From NCBI GenBank assembly GCA_028023455.1, contig JAQFVV010012507.1, forward strand, positions 1,869,456 to 1,933,455: a stretch of 64,000 nt of DNA, in the 5' to 3' direction. This document shows positions 22,201 to 36,446 of the stretch, piece after piece. The notes beneath the pieces are model-generated. The model was given only the letters and a program-made list of their open reading frames with translations, made no database searches and was not told the origin of the DNA. The translations under genes and the position numbers were made by a program. Numbering within the stretch: position 1 is the stretch's first letter; every line of letters begins with the position of its first letter. This stretch comes from Epiperipatus broadwayi. Its lineage: Eukaryota; Onychophora; Udeonychophora; Euonychophora; Peripatidae.

Positions 22201-24849
22201 TTCTATGAATTCATTATAAATGTAAATCTAAATCATCATAGAGGCATTTGTAGTTTAACTTATTTATTTATTAATTATATTTTGGTGGCCGTAGCACAAC
22301 ACTTCATTCATTATATTTTGGATTGGCCAAATATGTAGTGGATAATTATAGAAAACTACTTTATTCATAATTTTATTTATTGGACTTTAGACCATCCCAG
22401 ATCTATGAGATATTTGCTCCTCAAAATAGCATTGTTCAGTTATATTTTCCTTTGTATTTAAGGTTATCCTCCCAAAAATCTGTAGGGCATTTATTGAACA
22501 ATCACCTTTAATTATCACTAATTTGGTTACCTAAATTTATGGGGTGTATGTTGTTAATCAGCTTATACTTACTATTATATTTATTATCAGTGTTGATCAA
22601 TAATATGTACTATTACATTTATTTTATATATCATATTTAGTTAATTCTAATATTTTCATGGAAAATGATGAATTCATAATAATTTTTGGGAGCTTTTATG
22701 TAATAAAAGACATTTTAGTATAATAACAAGTAATTTTCTATTGTACCGAAACAACTTTTATTACACAGAAACTGCCAGAAATTACTATTTTTCATCATAT
22801 AAAGTATGTATACATAATTATATATGTATAAGAAATCAGTAAATAACTTTTCTGTTTAAAATTGTTGTTGACATTTTTTCTTTTTATTTGGAAGAAAAAT
22901 AAAAAGGCTATTATATTATGTACAAACTTCTTATTACTTAAAAAAATCTGTATACCACCCTCCTATATGACTTACTTATAACAAATGAAAGTTCTAAGAC
23001 GAATTTGAAATTGTGAATATCAAAATATTCAATACTTTTCTGTTCTCTATTTTATATCTAAGAAACTAGGTGTTACCTAATGAAAAGATTAGTGTGTGAT
23101 ATGGATTAGGCTGATATTAATTAGTTGTATTCCAAATTTCAAGTAATTCTATTGAATTTAAATATATTAAAACTCAATTTTAAAATTTCATTCTAACTTT
23201 TAAAACAATCAAAAGTTTACAAATTAACATATCAATAAATAAACTAATTTTCCAATTTCAATATAAACATTTAATAAATAAAAATGTTTAAAATCAAAGT
23301 CCAACAAAAGAAAAAAAAAAAGCAAGTAGACATGTAAAACGTAGTTATTAATTTAATTTGCTTAATGCTTTCAATCCCTTGTGGGAATATTTAATCATTT
23401 ATTAGCATAGCCAATCAGGAATATGGCAATGTATGAGAAAATAAATTAATGTATATTAATCCAGACATTGTCTACTGTAAAAATTAGGAATATAAATACT
23501 ATAATATTTATATTAATTTCTAATGAATTACTATAAGCCAACTGTTTTGATGCACTTTGATTATATATATAAAAAAAATGCTTTTTTTTTTTTTGGACAA
23601 AAATGGTTATTGATATGAATAAAACTGAATAAGTAAGTAAAGGAAAAGAAATTTGAACAATTCAAAAATTCAACAAAATACATTAAGGCAATATTTAAAC
23701 TTCAACATTATTGTATATAAAATGTCTTCTTTAAATTTTTAAATAAACATATATTGCTTCCTGTTTTTAATTCAGAATTTTTTCAATATACTTGGTATGT
23801 TTGAAATAGAACCAATGCTTAATGCTAACTGAAATCTATAAAAAGTATTTAAGATGCTTTGTAGCTATATTTTTTCAAACACACTCCATCTTTATGTAAA
23901 GAAACAGCTTTAATTTTTAGTAATTCATTGAAAATAATTTCCTCTTCAATTAACTTCTAAAAATTTGAGCTGTTTCTTTATTTAAATGGAAAATGTGATT
24001 GAAGGGTGTGTGGGGCTGAAATAATATAGCTATTGGGCATTTCATATATTCTGCTATGTTTCTTATCCTTGAATTTTATGATTTGAGAGATTTAACTATG
24101 ATAATTAATCCTTGTTTTGCATTTATAAATTGGCAATATGCTTTCTGGAGATTGGTTCTTTATTTTTTTAGAAATAGATCAATTTCACAGTTAGTCAGGT
24201 ATCTTAATATATCAACAGGCCTTTGGGGGAAGTTTTCACACCATTTCTGATTACATGATTAATTGGTCAACAAATAACACAAATAGAAAATGTAACAAGC
24301 CATAGAATGAAAAAATAGATTCTACAAATAACCAACACTTAGTTTTAGAGATTATTTCATATTAGTTATATACATTGATTGGTTTCTGCTTTCTTTATTT
24401 TAATCTGCCCTTGGCAATTACTTTAACTGTTATTAACACAATATTTTTTTGCTGGTGAATTCTTTCAGATTGAATCAAATCTTTCTAATGATAATAAATG
24501 CTGTGCAGTGACAAAAATATTGCACTGGACTTGTAGAAAGAAATAAGCAAAGTACAATATATTGGTATACTCTCTTCATATTTATCTGCAACTGCTATGT
24601 GATCTCTATTCTTGCATTAAGCATATAACATTTTATTGCTTGTTGCTGGTTTGTCAACAACTTGTTTCCTTCATCTTATAATTCAGAGTTCAGCAAACTT
24701 TTTAATATAAGAACTATTTTATTTAAATGAATACCCCATCTCCCAATAAAGAGCTGCAAGAAAGAGATAAAAAATAGGTTCCTGAAAAATACAAATCTCA
24801 GAATGGATGTAAATATATTTGAACATTAATTTTCTAAATAGAATATAAT
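19299..24849. other. Long region without recognised gene
   Basis: No transposon motif or convincing exon was found. A perfect 10-bp inverted repeat (GTGAAACAGA and its complement, 21801-21832) forms a small hairpin. About 20817-21380 is less AT-rich than its surroundings; read on the minus strand it gives short peptide-like stretches with many stops and no recognisable motif. The open frames at 22020-22208 and 24056-24250 look like chance. Confidence 0.4.
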
Positions 24850-25141
24850 TTTTTTAAAAAATAAAATGATATAAAATAAATATTGATAGAATTATTTAAA
24901 AGTAAAGTTATAAAATGGGAAATGATTATTTATAATGGTCAGGTTAAAATGTATATTTTATTTTTGTTTATTTTGTGTATTTAATTATGTATATGAATAT
25001 GTATATAACTGTATTAATTATATAATTATATATTTGAATATTGTAGCTCAGATAATGACTGCAGGCCAGTCAAAGCTGTTAGTTTTGATATAAATAAAGA
25101 GTATTGGTAAAGTGTTTAAGAGGGTTGTAAATGGTATGATA
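24850..25141 (+). mobile_element. 5'-truncated 3' end of a PLE1-family element
   Basis: Aligns with about 15180-15475 of PLE1: GATATAAAATAAAT, AATGGGAAATGATTATTTAT, AATTATATATTTGAATATTG, GACTGCAGG and GTAAATGGTATG occur in the same order. No coding part is retained. It is older than PLE1 judging by the number of differences. It ends about 130 bp before the left (TTA)n array. Confidence 0.8.
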
Positions 25142-25272
25142 TATGTGTGTGTTTGTCTAGAAGTTATAAAGTACTGTACACATGTAGAGGGGCTTAGAAC
25201 AAAATATAGATATTATGGCTCCACTATGTATTTAAAAGATTTGAATATAAGTTGTAATATTAGAAATCTGAG

Positions 25273-25505
<233 letters not shown>

Positions 25506-25753
25506 TTTCAAAGCAAAACTTTCTTGAGTCTAAAAAGTTACAGAGTCACATCTAGTACTATATTGATTTGTTACAAATGAAAAACAAATTACAACTTTCA
25601 GTATATAAGTCTTTATCATTTCTGCATACTTTTCTTTTTTCTTGTTTTTAAATTTGGTCTTCTATTTAGTTCAGTTTATGCTTGCATCTCTTTGAAGTTG
25701 GAAAAAATGCTGATGTTGAAAATATCATCATCTATCTTATTGGCCTTTATATT

Positions 25754-28700
25754 TCATAGACTGGATCTTTGTTTCAAGTGTGACCATCTGGCTGCAAACA
25801 CATCTTGTTGAGCTAGGATGCTGTCTCTTTTTCTGAACAGTTCTAGTTTTATTGAATATGTTGCTGGTTGGCGTCGAGGGTTATTGGCAAGTGCAAAAGT
25901 GCATCTGGTACACCAGTATGCATAAAGGCTGTATGTTGCTGCACGAATAGCAGGGCTGTTGCCTTTTTTAAAAGTATTTATTATTTCATCAATTGAAAAG
26001 ATAGCCTTTCTGTATGTGGTAAACATTGTGCTACATATTGTTTCTAGGGCACTGCAGGAATGAAGAAAATGATCATGTGTCTCTTCTTCTCTATGACATA
26101 GCCCACACATGGGGTCTATATTTGTATAGAATCTACAAAATCTAAGGAAATGTGTTGTGGGCAAAGCATTGAGATTAAGCTTAAGTAGAAAATCAAAAAA
26201 TTTTGGTTCTAATGACCATTTTCTGAATTGTTGCAGTAGTTGCCTGTTGTCTATCCCAAGAACTGATGGATGTAGATTAGGTGTCTGGTTTGGATATAGT
26301 ATATTATAAATGTCCCAGTATGTATACTTGTCATTATTGAGTGATATTTTGTTGTATATTGGCTTGAGTTCTTCAATCAGTGTGGATAGATATCCATATG
26401 AAGGGGGTGGTCTGTCTGTGGGCATTATACTGATTACACACTCCAGGTCTGGAAATCTTTTTATGGTTGTTGTTATTAGATTACTGATTTCTGTGTGTAA
26501 AAAAACATTAATTGTATGGAGTCCAAGTCCCTTGCTATGTGGTGGTCTGCTCAGATTTTTTAAAGAAATTGCCACTGTCTTTCTATTCCATATTAGTTTG
26601 TTACAGATTGATGAGATTGTAGATATGAATGTTTTTGCAAATTTGATTATAGATGTGTAGTAGGTAATTTTTGTAATTATAAGTTGATTAAATAGTGCTA
26701 CCTTTGCATATATTGACAGGTATGACTTTTCAAGTGAGGCTGTGATTTTTTCAGCATCTTTTTTTAATTTATTTTGAATTTTTTGCCTCATTCCATTGGT
26801 TCCAAGGTAGAATGGAAAACCAAGGAAAGCAGATGGTTTACCATTAAACATCTCTGTACAGTGTTTGCCTGTGTATATTGACCATGCATCAGTTTTATTT
26901 GTGTTAATTTTTAAATTAAAATTTGAGGTATAATTCTTGATTATCTCTTGTAATATGGGGAGGTTCTTTTTAGAGGGGAGGAAAACAGTTACATCATCCA
27001 TGTAGGCTATGCATGATATATTTAAAGCAATGTTTGGGATTTGAATGCCTTTTATTTTTTTCTGTATCTCTATTAATAGAGGATTTATATATAGTAAAGA
27101 GCAAGGCACTGAGGGGGGATCCTTGTGGGATGGATTGACTTGGTCTGAAGGCTGGTGAATTTTTCCCATTAAATGTGATGTGAATTTCACGGCTGAGTAG
27201 CAGATTGGCTATTATATATAGTAGGGATGGAGGTATTGTTGTTTTCCTCAGCACATCTAATAATTTGGCTATAGGCACTGAGTCAAATGCTGCCTCAATG
27301 TCTAGTTGAACTATAATTGGTGCATATATCTTTCTTTTTTTTACTACTTCGATTATTGTTTTGTACATTAAGGCACCCTGGCCAATGGATGATCCTTTTT
27401 TGGCATATTGTGCTGATGATAACACAGGGAGTATATGTTGTTCTATTTTCTCCTTTATTACTCTTTCGAGAATTTTTATTCCTAAAGGTCCCATTGAAAT
27501 TGGTCGTAGATTAGACAAAGATGATATTGCTGTTGGTTTTTTGTTAAATGGAACCATTGCAATTGGGTATAGACTTTGTATGTTGTAAATTTTTTGGGAT
27601 ATGTAATTGGCTAGATCGCACAGGTATTTGGCTGTGAAGTGACTAAGATATTTGAACACAAATTTGGGAATTCCTTGTGGTCCTGGGTGACATGTGTTTG
27701 TTATTGTTGCAAGTTGAAATACAATCTCAGTTGTTTTTATTGGTGTGCCTGTTTCAGGGTCTCCAAATATGTATTCATTTGGTATGTACACTCTTTGTTT
27801 TTTTAGTTTTTTTTAAAGTGTTGATATATTGGGTTTATCATGTTGTGTCCAGCTGTTATAGAGCCATCTATTTCAAGTGCCATAGGCACTCTGACTGTGG
27901 ATGGGTATCCCAGTGCCCACCGTATGTATGCTCTGGTCCAAGTGTGTTGTTGGGTAAGGTATATATTTTTCTTTTTTATTGCTACATATTGCTTTAGTGT
28001 GTTGCATGTATTGTTGTACATTTCTGTAAGTTTTTTTATTTGTGTTTGATTATCTGTGGTTGGTTTGGAAATCGTTATTCTTTTATGTAGTTCATCTGCC
28101 AAAGCTAATAATCTGGTGGGGGGTGTTGAATTGCAAGTAATATGATTGATGTTGAAAGAAAGTATATTGGTGAATGCTATATACTTTTGTACTGATCGAG
28201 TGACATGTTTTGAAGTTTTTGGAGCATTATATATGTTTCTGAATATAGGAATTCAGTTGTTTGTGCTGGAAGAAGTATTCACATAGTCTTTTGAAGGGCT
28301 ATTGTTGTATTCTGTATTTTTGTTAGGTCGAGGGTGATGAACTGGGCAGCATGATCTGAGATTATAGATGGATAGAGTTCAAGATTAAAATAATGATGTA
28401 ACATTGGTGAGTAGAAACACAAATCAATAAGTGACTTATATCTATTATTATTCAAAGATATTGAGTTTAATGGGAGAAAACCTTCAGCACTCATAAGTGG
28501 GATTGTTATTTGATGGATCCATTTGGTGACAAAAGTTTGGTAGGTCATGTTGAAATTTCCCAGGAGTATTATGGGATTTGGTGTTGCTGTAAGCATTGAA
28601 TTTATTGTTCTATTATTTTGGAGATGTTGACAGGGCATGGTGGTATATAGACAAATACTAGGTTAAGTGTGACATTTTTATAATGGAGTGTTATTATGAT

Positions 28701-28983
28701 AAGATTAGAGTCAATATATATAATTTTAAAAGAATCTAAAAGGCAGTTGTGGGATATAATTATACTTGTGCCACCTGATGGTGATGATGATAGCCTTGAG
28801 CAGGCACAAAACCCTTGGCTGACTAAATATTTTGAAGGATCAATTTGAGAGCTGCTGTATATTTTTTGTTTCCCATAGCGCCAGTATGTGTGGTTGTGTT
28901 GTATGTAGCCATTTTTTGAGTTCAAAAAGATTTTTGATGGCATTTAAGCCTCTAATGTTTAGAGATCCAATTTTTATCTTCAT
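25754..28983 (-). pseudogene. LINE ORF2: endonuclease, reverse transcriptase, zinc motif
   Basis: The start is the ATG at 28983, giving an APE-type N-terminus (SLNIRGLN, then PHILALWETK) with the catalytic Asn and Glu. The endonuclease continues through PIILLGNFN (28570 region; most relatives have DFN) and ISDHAAQFITLDL (28330 region). The RT follows: LRPISMGPLG, motif A LDIEAAFDSVP (27300 region), motif B IPQGSPLSALLF (27130 region), motif C CIAYMDDVTVF (27010 region) and motif D LKINTNKTDAW. The C-terminal zinc motif is CGLCHREEETHDHFLHSC near 26090. The frame is broken near 28870, 28610, 28270-28100, 27795 and 27130. The YMDD form of motif C, instead of the usual YADD, is noteworthy. Confidence 0.85.
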
Positions 28984-29059
28984 GTTACAGGATAATTTTA
29001 TAACAGGGTATTGATTTTTATTGATTTTTTAAGTCTAAATATTTGTTTATATTGCAGTA

Positions 29060-30615
29060 GATGGATGCTGATACATATTTAAGACTTTGTAGGGTTTATT
29101 ATCTGTTTTTTTTTTTTCATTTAATATTGGTTCAGACTCTATACAGGCACTTTGGGTTGAAATTGAACAGTTGTCCATTTGTTGTTGGCTTAAATCCATT
29201 TCTATTTCATCATTTTCTAGGTAGTATATGTCTGATGAGTTGTGTTTTTGGTCTGTTTTTTTTTTGCCTTTTTGGATTCATGGTTTTTAGGTGGTCTACC
29301 TGGCTTTCTTTTTCCCTCTGGTGTATTCTCTTGAATGAGTGGAAGAGGGGGTTATATTGCATCCATTATGTTTGATGCAGTTTTGTTTATTATGGTAGTT
29401 TGTTTTATTATTGGTGTCTTTATATTATCTAGATTTATATTTTTTTTATATGTGTGTGTTTATTTTCTGTTTGTTGATTTTTACTTGGTACACCTTTTGT
29501 TTTATTGAGATGCTGATCCTGTGATGTAGTTGCTGCATTTTGTGTTGTGGTTTCTTGTGAGTTATTTTCGTTTGAATCATGGGTGTCTGGGATTGGCAGT
29601 TCTGCTCTGTTATCATTTTTTATGGGTGTTTGAACCTGTTTTTTTCCATTTCTATTATTGGGTTGTCAATGGTTGTAGTGTTATTAGAAATTTTATTTTC
29701 ATCATCAGTGGAGTGGGTTGTTCTGGGGAGAGGATTTTGGTTTGTTCACAGTGATTGCCTTTTGTGTTATCTTACTGAGTTGCTAGGTGGCCTCTCTGTC
29801 CACAGCCAAAACAATGTGGCTTTAAATCTCTTATGTGAAGAGAGTGTTGCTTCTTGATCTGTAATTTGTGTTGGGATCATGGCAGCATCTACGTTTTTAT
29901 GGAGTTTTATTTTTTCAAAACGATTACTACATATCGGTATTGGTGTGTCTTTTAAATATATTGGCTGTAGGGCAATTCCTTTTCCAAATGGGTTTATCAT
30001 TTTTTGAAAATCTTGTAAGTTGTATTTAAGATAAGTATTTTTTAGCACTCCAGTAATAATATTTTTCTGGTTTTCATCTATAATTATGAGTGCGTAATTA
30101 TCAAGTGCTAAAATAGTGGATTGAAAACGTTCTTTTTGCTGCTGAGTATAAAAATCAATGGTTATATATCGTGAATTTGGATGGTCTGCAATACAAGAGA
30201 TTGTTTCCCATAGTGCATTTTTTGTAATTGCTTTATATAATAAAGATTTTGGGAAACAATATAATGAGCATTGATTATCGGTTACTGCAAGTACTAGCGA
30301 TGTTGGTGAAAAAAACCTGCAAAAAGTTTCAAATAACATACGTGGGACCGTATTGTTGAAACGGTCCATCACATTTTCAAGTGTTTCTTTTGTCCAGATT
30401 GCTGCTGGGGGTTGATGTTCTTCTTGAGTGTGTAGATCAAGATTTTTTATATCATTTGTATTTGTTCTTCGGAAACGCGGTATTTGGATTGGTGCTGTAA
30501 TATTGCTGTTACTTTTAAGTATTTTTGCATACGAAATAGATGGTGTTAAAACTAACGATGTTGTTAATTTCATATTTGTGCTTAACTTGCTCATGCTTGA
30601 CTGGGCAGTAGCCAT
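29060..30615 (-). pseudogene. LINE ORF1: RNA-binding protein with zinc knuckle and AT-hook
   Basis: Starts at the ATG at 30615 and stays open for 282 codons. The shifted frame near 29820 encodes a CCHC-type knuckle, CFGCGQRGH, whose fourth ligand position is a stop codon (TAA near 29783), so the knuckle is broken. Beyond it lies a low-complexity Gln/Asn/Thr/Pro region. At about 29288-29320 there is a basic KRKPGRPPK block that matches the AT-hook core (GRP flanked by basic residues), followed by a Lys-rich run. The C-terminus is acidic. The likely role of the family is binding LINE RNA; the AT-hook could also bind AT-rich DNA (inference). The end near 29060 is approximate because of A-runs. 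Confidence 0.75.
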
Positions 30616-30836
30616 GATTTATTACTCTGACTCAAGTCAGTTATTTTTTTTAAAAAAGATATGAATACACACCAATATTTTTTTAAAAATATTCTATTAA
30701 TCTATTATATGATTCGATTTGTCCTGTATTATGTTTGTTTTGCGAATAACAAGTTGAAACAAAAGAAAAATTTAAATACTTACATCGGAGAGCTTAAGGT
30801 TTGCTTCTTACCTCAGCAGAGATTTGCTGCGGGATC

Positions 30837-31482
<646 letters not shown>

Positions 31483-34400
31483 TCTGAGTTAAGTTTAAAA
31501 TCTGAACTTTATATGTGTATTTTTTTTTCTCTTTCGTTTTTAAAAGAGAAGCAGTTTCATATGTAAATGTTGTTGATATTGTTGCTGGGATATTAAAGTT
31601 TTGAACAATTTATTTTGCAATATTGGATTATTATTATTTACAGTTACAAATCGTTTTTTTTTTATTTTAATGAAAAATTTTGATTTTGATTACATTATTC
31701 TTTTGATACCTTTGAGTTATTGCACTCAGTATTATTTATATGTTTAGGTTATGAAATACAATTAATGTTGTAAGGATCTGTTTTGTTTTCACAACATGTT
31801 ATTGTGGAATGAGTTTTGGTAAAATATTTTTATTTAAAGTGTAATGCTATAATATAATATAAATAGAGATGTGTGTTTATTTATGCAAATAAAATATTAT
31901 TAGTGTTGACTTAATATTTGTGTATTATTATTTTTTTTGGATATGGAAGTTAAAAATTTTTTTTTTTTTGTTATTATTATTGTTTGTTTAAATTGGACTT
32001 TAAACTGAGAACGCTGTTGGATTTCAAAGTGGAAGGAAATTTTTGGATTTGCATAGAAATGTGATGTCAATCAATAAAAAACCAACAACAATATATTTTT
32101 TGGTAGATATTTAACAGTAGTTGTCAATGAAATAGCATTTTTGTTTCTTCTTCTTCTTACATTTTCTGTTTATGCTTGTATTATTCCAAATTGGTTTTAT
32201 TCTGCTGTCTATTTACCACTATGATTTGATCATCTAAAAGACAGAATCAATTATTTTATTAATATAATTTATTTATTTAAGAAGTTGATGCTAATATAAA
32301 TAAAATTATGAAGTAGATAAAGAAAATATATTTATCTAGAAAGATTGCAGAGAACTGAATGTTTAGGAGGGTAAAGAAGGCGGAGGCTAGCAGATGATGT
32401 TAAAATAAAGGTGTTATAATTTTGTAGTAAAGTAAGTTCTGGAAATGAACAAGAAAAGTTTGTATAGATCTTTGGAAATATTGAAATTTAATAATTTGCT
32501 GCTATAGTGAAATATTTTATCAATTAATATTGTTCTTATTATCAATAGATTAATCTTAAAACTGAAATGCATTAATTAAAATTTAACTCTATTCTAATCA
32601 AACCAGTTTTCATTGAACATTATCAAAAATAATCAAGAAAATTTTTTTTTCTTTTCAATGATTTTTTATTTATTTAATGGAAGACTAAAATTCTACGATT
32701 ATCTAAGTCATGATATATGTTGAGTGATAATCAAATAGTTTAAATTATAGCAATTTGGTTGTCTTAATCTTTGCTATTTATTAGAACATTTATAATGACC
32801 AATTAATAAAATCTATATTTCTTGAAAGTTTTGCATTGTTTGTTTAGTTTTGGAATAGATATACAGTCTCTTATAAATAAGATTTTTTTATTAAGATTAT
32901 TATTTATTTTGCAAATGAAAAGTTTAAAAGAAGGCTGAACTAGATTAGTATTTCATTTTGTTACCAGGGTAATCAAATTATTGTGGGTGGATTGGGTATT
33001 TTGATTTAGGTTGGGAGGTGTCTCTGTTCTTAATTCAAATTAAGTGTCATGGGGTAAAGAATATCAAAAAGGTTATCTGCTTATGACTTAAAAAAATAGT
33101 ATTTAAACATTAGAAATGAGAAATCGGTGCATCTTTTAGTCCTTCTTTTCGGGCTTTGAGCTCTAGGAAAGTACTTTTATTTATTATTATTGATGAATGA
33201 CATATTTATAACCTTGTGTAAAAGTCCACCCTGGTGGTGGGTTACAATATATATTTCAAAAATATACATATCAAAGAATAACTCATAATATAAATTTGAT
33301 TGGCCCAATTTCTTTATTTTGGCCAACTTGCTTAAGTTTCTGTATACAGTATGTCACTTCAATATAGTTTTTGATATTTAAAATATGTATGCATATCAAT
33401 GATCATAATATAATTTTGACTTGACCAATTTCGTTTGGCCTAAGATCATTATATAAATTCCAAAATGTTATTTATATCGATCCTGTATATCTTTAATATA
33501 TATATACTCACATTACCAGTAAGTTGTCTTTAACTGCAAGTCATAACTATTCATTTATAATAGCAAAACATAAATTTTTTGTAGTAATTCTTTTCAGCAT
33601 GACTCGTTTTATTTTCCTTGTGGTCCATGGAATAATGAATAGTACCTCAGTTTATCAGTGTAAGAAATATTGCTATTACAATGCCTTCAATATTTTATGA
33701 ACTTAAAATAATTTAATGTTTAAGATTTTAAAAATGCAATTTTAATATTGGATAGTTTTTTAAATAAGTTGAAATGTAAATATAATTAAATTTTTATAGT
33801 TAAAAAAAAAATGAACGTTGTATTTTTTAGACTTATTGAGAAACAGTTATAAACTCTTTTGGTACTTTTAATAAAGGTAAATTGACTAATTTCTCAAAGT
33901 GGACATTGCAAAATGTAGACTTTATTTCCGGAAGTATCGTATTTGCACTCTTATGCTATAGATGAATAGACAAATTGATTTTGACAGTATAGAGTCAGAA
34001 AGTTTGTTTTCTAAAGCAAACACATTCATGAAATATATTCTCTGTCTTTTAAAAAAAGTGAAAGATAATTCAAAAATTCATTTATGTATTGACAATTCTT
34101 TATCACCGAATCTCATTCATAATATGAAGTTACATTTTTTTTTAATTAGCGTGTTAAAAAAAAAAAAACATTATTTTTTTTTTACCACGTATATATAAAA
34201 AGTGATCTAAAATTTTCTTGTAGTTGTTGTTCCAACGTATTTAAAGGTTTAAATAATTGTAATTGTAAAACTGTGACTAAAATTATGAACATCAAAATTA
34301 TTGTTTACTATTATTAACTGTTGTAATGATACCCACGACATTTCTTTTTACTTCGCCGTTTTGTAGATAAACATTTCAAAATTAAATATAACTCTATAAC

Positions 34401-34484
34401 ATATTAGAATATTGTTTGGAAAGCTAAATCAGATTTCTATAAATGATAAATATATATAGGGTGATGCAGTCATTTTTAGAGCGT
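31483..34484. other. AT-rich region without recognised gene
   Basis: No coding motif found. A degenerate duplication may exist at about 33245-33370 and 33375-33500: both blocks contain ATACATATCA or GCATATCA, ATAATATAA.TTTGA and CAATTTC.TT followed by GGCC. The 78-codon frame at 33962-34198 ends in T-runs and shows no motif. Confidence 0.4.
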
Positions 34485-34500
34485 AAAGAATTATGTTGTC
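34485..34500. repeat. TSD of SINE, left copy
   Basis: AAAGAATTATGTTGTC, repeated exactly at 34609-34624. Confidence 0.9.
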
Positions 34501-34608
34501 GTCTTGCATTGGTGGTCGAGAGGTCAGCGCGACTGCCTTGCACTTGCAGGCAGTTGCCCGGGTTGCGGGTTCGCGTCCCGGCCGATGCTATGACACTTAA
34601 AAAAAAAA
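34501..34608 (+). mobile_element. tRNA-derived SINE, complete recent copy
   Basis: A 108-bp insert between perfect 16-bp TSDs. It has a pol III box A (TGGTCGAGAGG, 34513) and box B (GGTTCGCGTCC, 34568) spaced as in a tRNA gene, then the signature CCGATGCTATGACAC and an A-tail. It is unusually GC-rich for the window. Related copies sit at 10843-10938 and 58987-59087. With essentially no non-tRNA body it is one of the short SINEs, presumably mobilised by a LINE. The 79-codon frame across it is coincidental. Confidence 0.9.
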
Positions 34609-34624
34609 AAAGAATTATGTTGTC
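34609..34624. repeat. TSD of SINE, right copy
   Basis: AAAGAATTATGTTGTC, continuous with the SINE A-tail; identical to 34485-34500. Confidence 0.9.
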
Positions 34625-36444
34625 AAAAACCTATTCGCGTAAGATCATGGGTTATCACCATAAAAGCTTTAATTCAAGTTAGATACTCTTTATTTTAGGA
34701 TATTATTTCCACTTAAAATTGCTGCTAAAGTTTCCTTTTTACTTATCAATAAAATCTGATAATTATAATTCTGATTTACATATTTTAGAAATTTTATTAT
34801 TAATATTTTTTTTTTTAAGGAAGTTTACTTATTTTCTGTTGCTCTTGTGTCTTTGATTTTAATGTTAAATGTATTCTTTGTTGCAGTAGTAAAATGGTTG
34901 TCTCAAGAGTTAAAAGAGCACGAATTGTGGCCCACTTTGTCATTTCCAATGCTTAATATTTTTAGGATTTTGTTTATTGTTAATTGAAAATTTTTCTTCA
35001 TTAATCTTTGATTTAGTTATGTTATATTATCTAATTTATCCTTAATTGTTGCTTGAGTCTGTGTTCATTGTTAATCCTGTTTAATAAAAAAGCTGGCAAA
35101 TTATTTAGAAAATTAGAAAAAATATATATATTTATTACTATTAATAAATATATAAACTCTTTTCTACAAAGGTTTTTGTGGCAATACAATGTGATTGGTT
35201 AAATAACAGCTAAAGGAATTTAATAATAAACGAGTGATATATATATCAAAGAATACACACATACTTTTCTTTCAGCAAATAAAATTTTATAAAGCTTGTA
35301 AGCCGATTTTATTATTTACAATATGAACTAATAAGGGAAGTGTTTTCTGAAATCTCACAGAAGTTTGGCATTAAGATGATAAAAAGATAAGGCAGATAAA
35401 CAGTACGCCATAGAATAATAATTGATATTGTACTTATTAAATGCTTTACATAAAAGTCAAAAAAATGTTTCTCTCTCTATAGACTTCATCACCACTGAGT
35501 TACTTTGAATAATAAAACAAGATATGCAGAAATCATCAGTTGCCATGCATAAGATTAAAATGAACTAGAAAATATTGTCATTATTAATTAATTGTGTGAT
35601 GTAGGTGAAATGTGAATCATCATATAATGATAGAAGGTACTCCAGCCATGTTAATGATTTGAGTTAAAGTAAAACTGGAACATTTTTTGACGTACCAATC
35701 AGTTTTAGGATATTTTTTTCAGATGGGCAATCACAACCAAGCCGGCTACAATTTGATGTTTATTGTTAAATAAGTATCTTGTCATTTTTAGATAGAGAAT
35801 ATAACAAACATTGGAAAATAGTTAAACTTTATTATAAAGAGGCTTACATAAAAGTTTAATAGCCATGCATTGCACTATTTAAAGATTTTATCTACTTTTA
35901 TAATGATACTGTTACCTCTATAACTAATAAATTGTACCATATTCCATGCAATAATGTTTGACCTGAATTGTCGTTATTTAGAAATTGTGGTTGTGTTTGA
36001 GAGAATTGGCTGAGTGGATTAGGATTTATTTTCATTTTTATCACTTTGTTTCATAAGTAAAAAAATTCTAAAGCTTTTGTATAATTTTTGAAGATATTAT
36101 TTTACTTCATTCTATTATTTTATTTGAAGTGGACTTCACTAAAAAAAAAATTGAAGTTAACAGAAAACTGTCATTTTATTCACAATTAATCAGTGATGCT
36201 ATGTCTCACTTTTGCAACATTAACATTTTTTTTTTTCATGGATAGACTGTACCTTTTGATATTGTTATTATGAATCAAAGATAATTTTTCTAATTTTTTA
36301 ATGGATATATATCTCTAGATCAAAAATGAGAAATCACTTTTTCTGTGTTCTACTATTTATTGTCATAGAACATTTCTTAGATTCAATAAACAACTATATA
36401 AAAGATTAAAATGTGTTATGCGCATATAAATTAATTAATATAAA
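34625..36444. other. AT-rich region without recognised gene
   Basis: No open frame of interest, repeat or transposon motif was recognised. Confidence 0.4.
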
Positions 36445-36446
36445 TA

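Larger units (their letters stand above)
25506..30836 (-). mobile_element. Near full-length L1/Tx1-type LINE
   Basis: A 5.3-kb non-LTR retrotransposon on the minus strand. It has a 5' UTR of about 220 bp (30836-30616), ORF1 (30615 to about 29060), ORF2 (28983-25754) and a 3' UTR of about 250 bp. Both ends abut (TTA)n arrays. ORF2 carries APE endonuclease, RT and a C-terminal CCHC-like zinc motif. The RT motif C neighbourhood (Y.DDVT.F followed by IN..K..AW) and a gag-like ORF1 with a zinc knuckle suggest the Tx1 group of the L1 clade. Several frameshifts show this copy is inactive, but little appears to be deleted. Confidence 0.85.

Noticed and set aside
27317-29857. Several plus-strand open frames of 60-116 codons
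   Set aside because: All lie antisense to the LINE ORF1 or ORF2 and have no motif.
34443-34682. 79-codon open frame or a functional tRNA gene at the SINE
   Set aside because: The frame is created by the SINE insertion. Boxes A and B are present, but the A-tail, TSD and dispersed copies identify a SINE, and no normal acceptor stem is formed.
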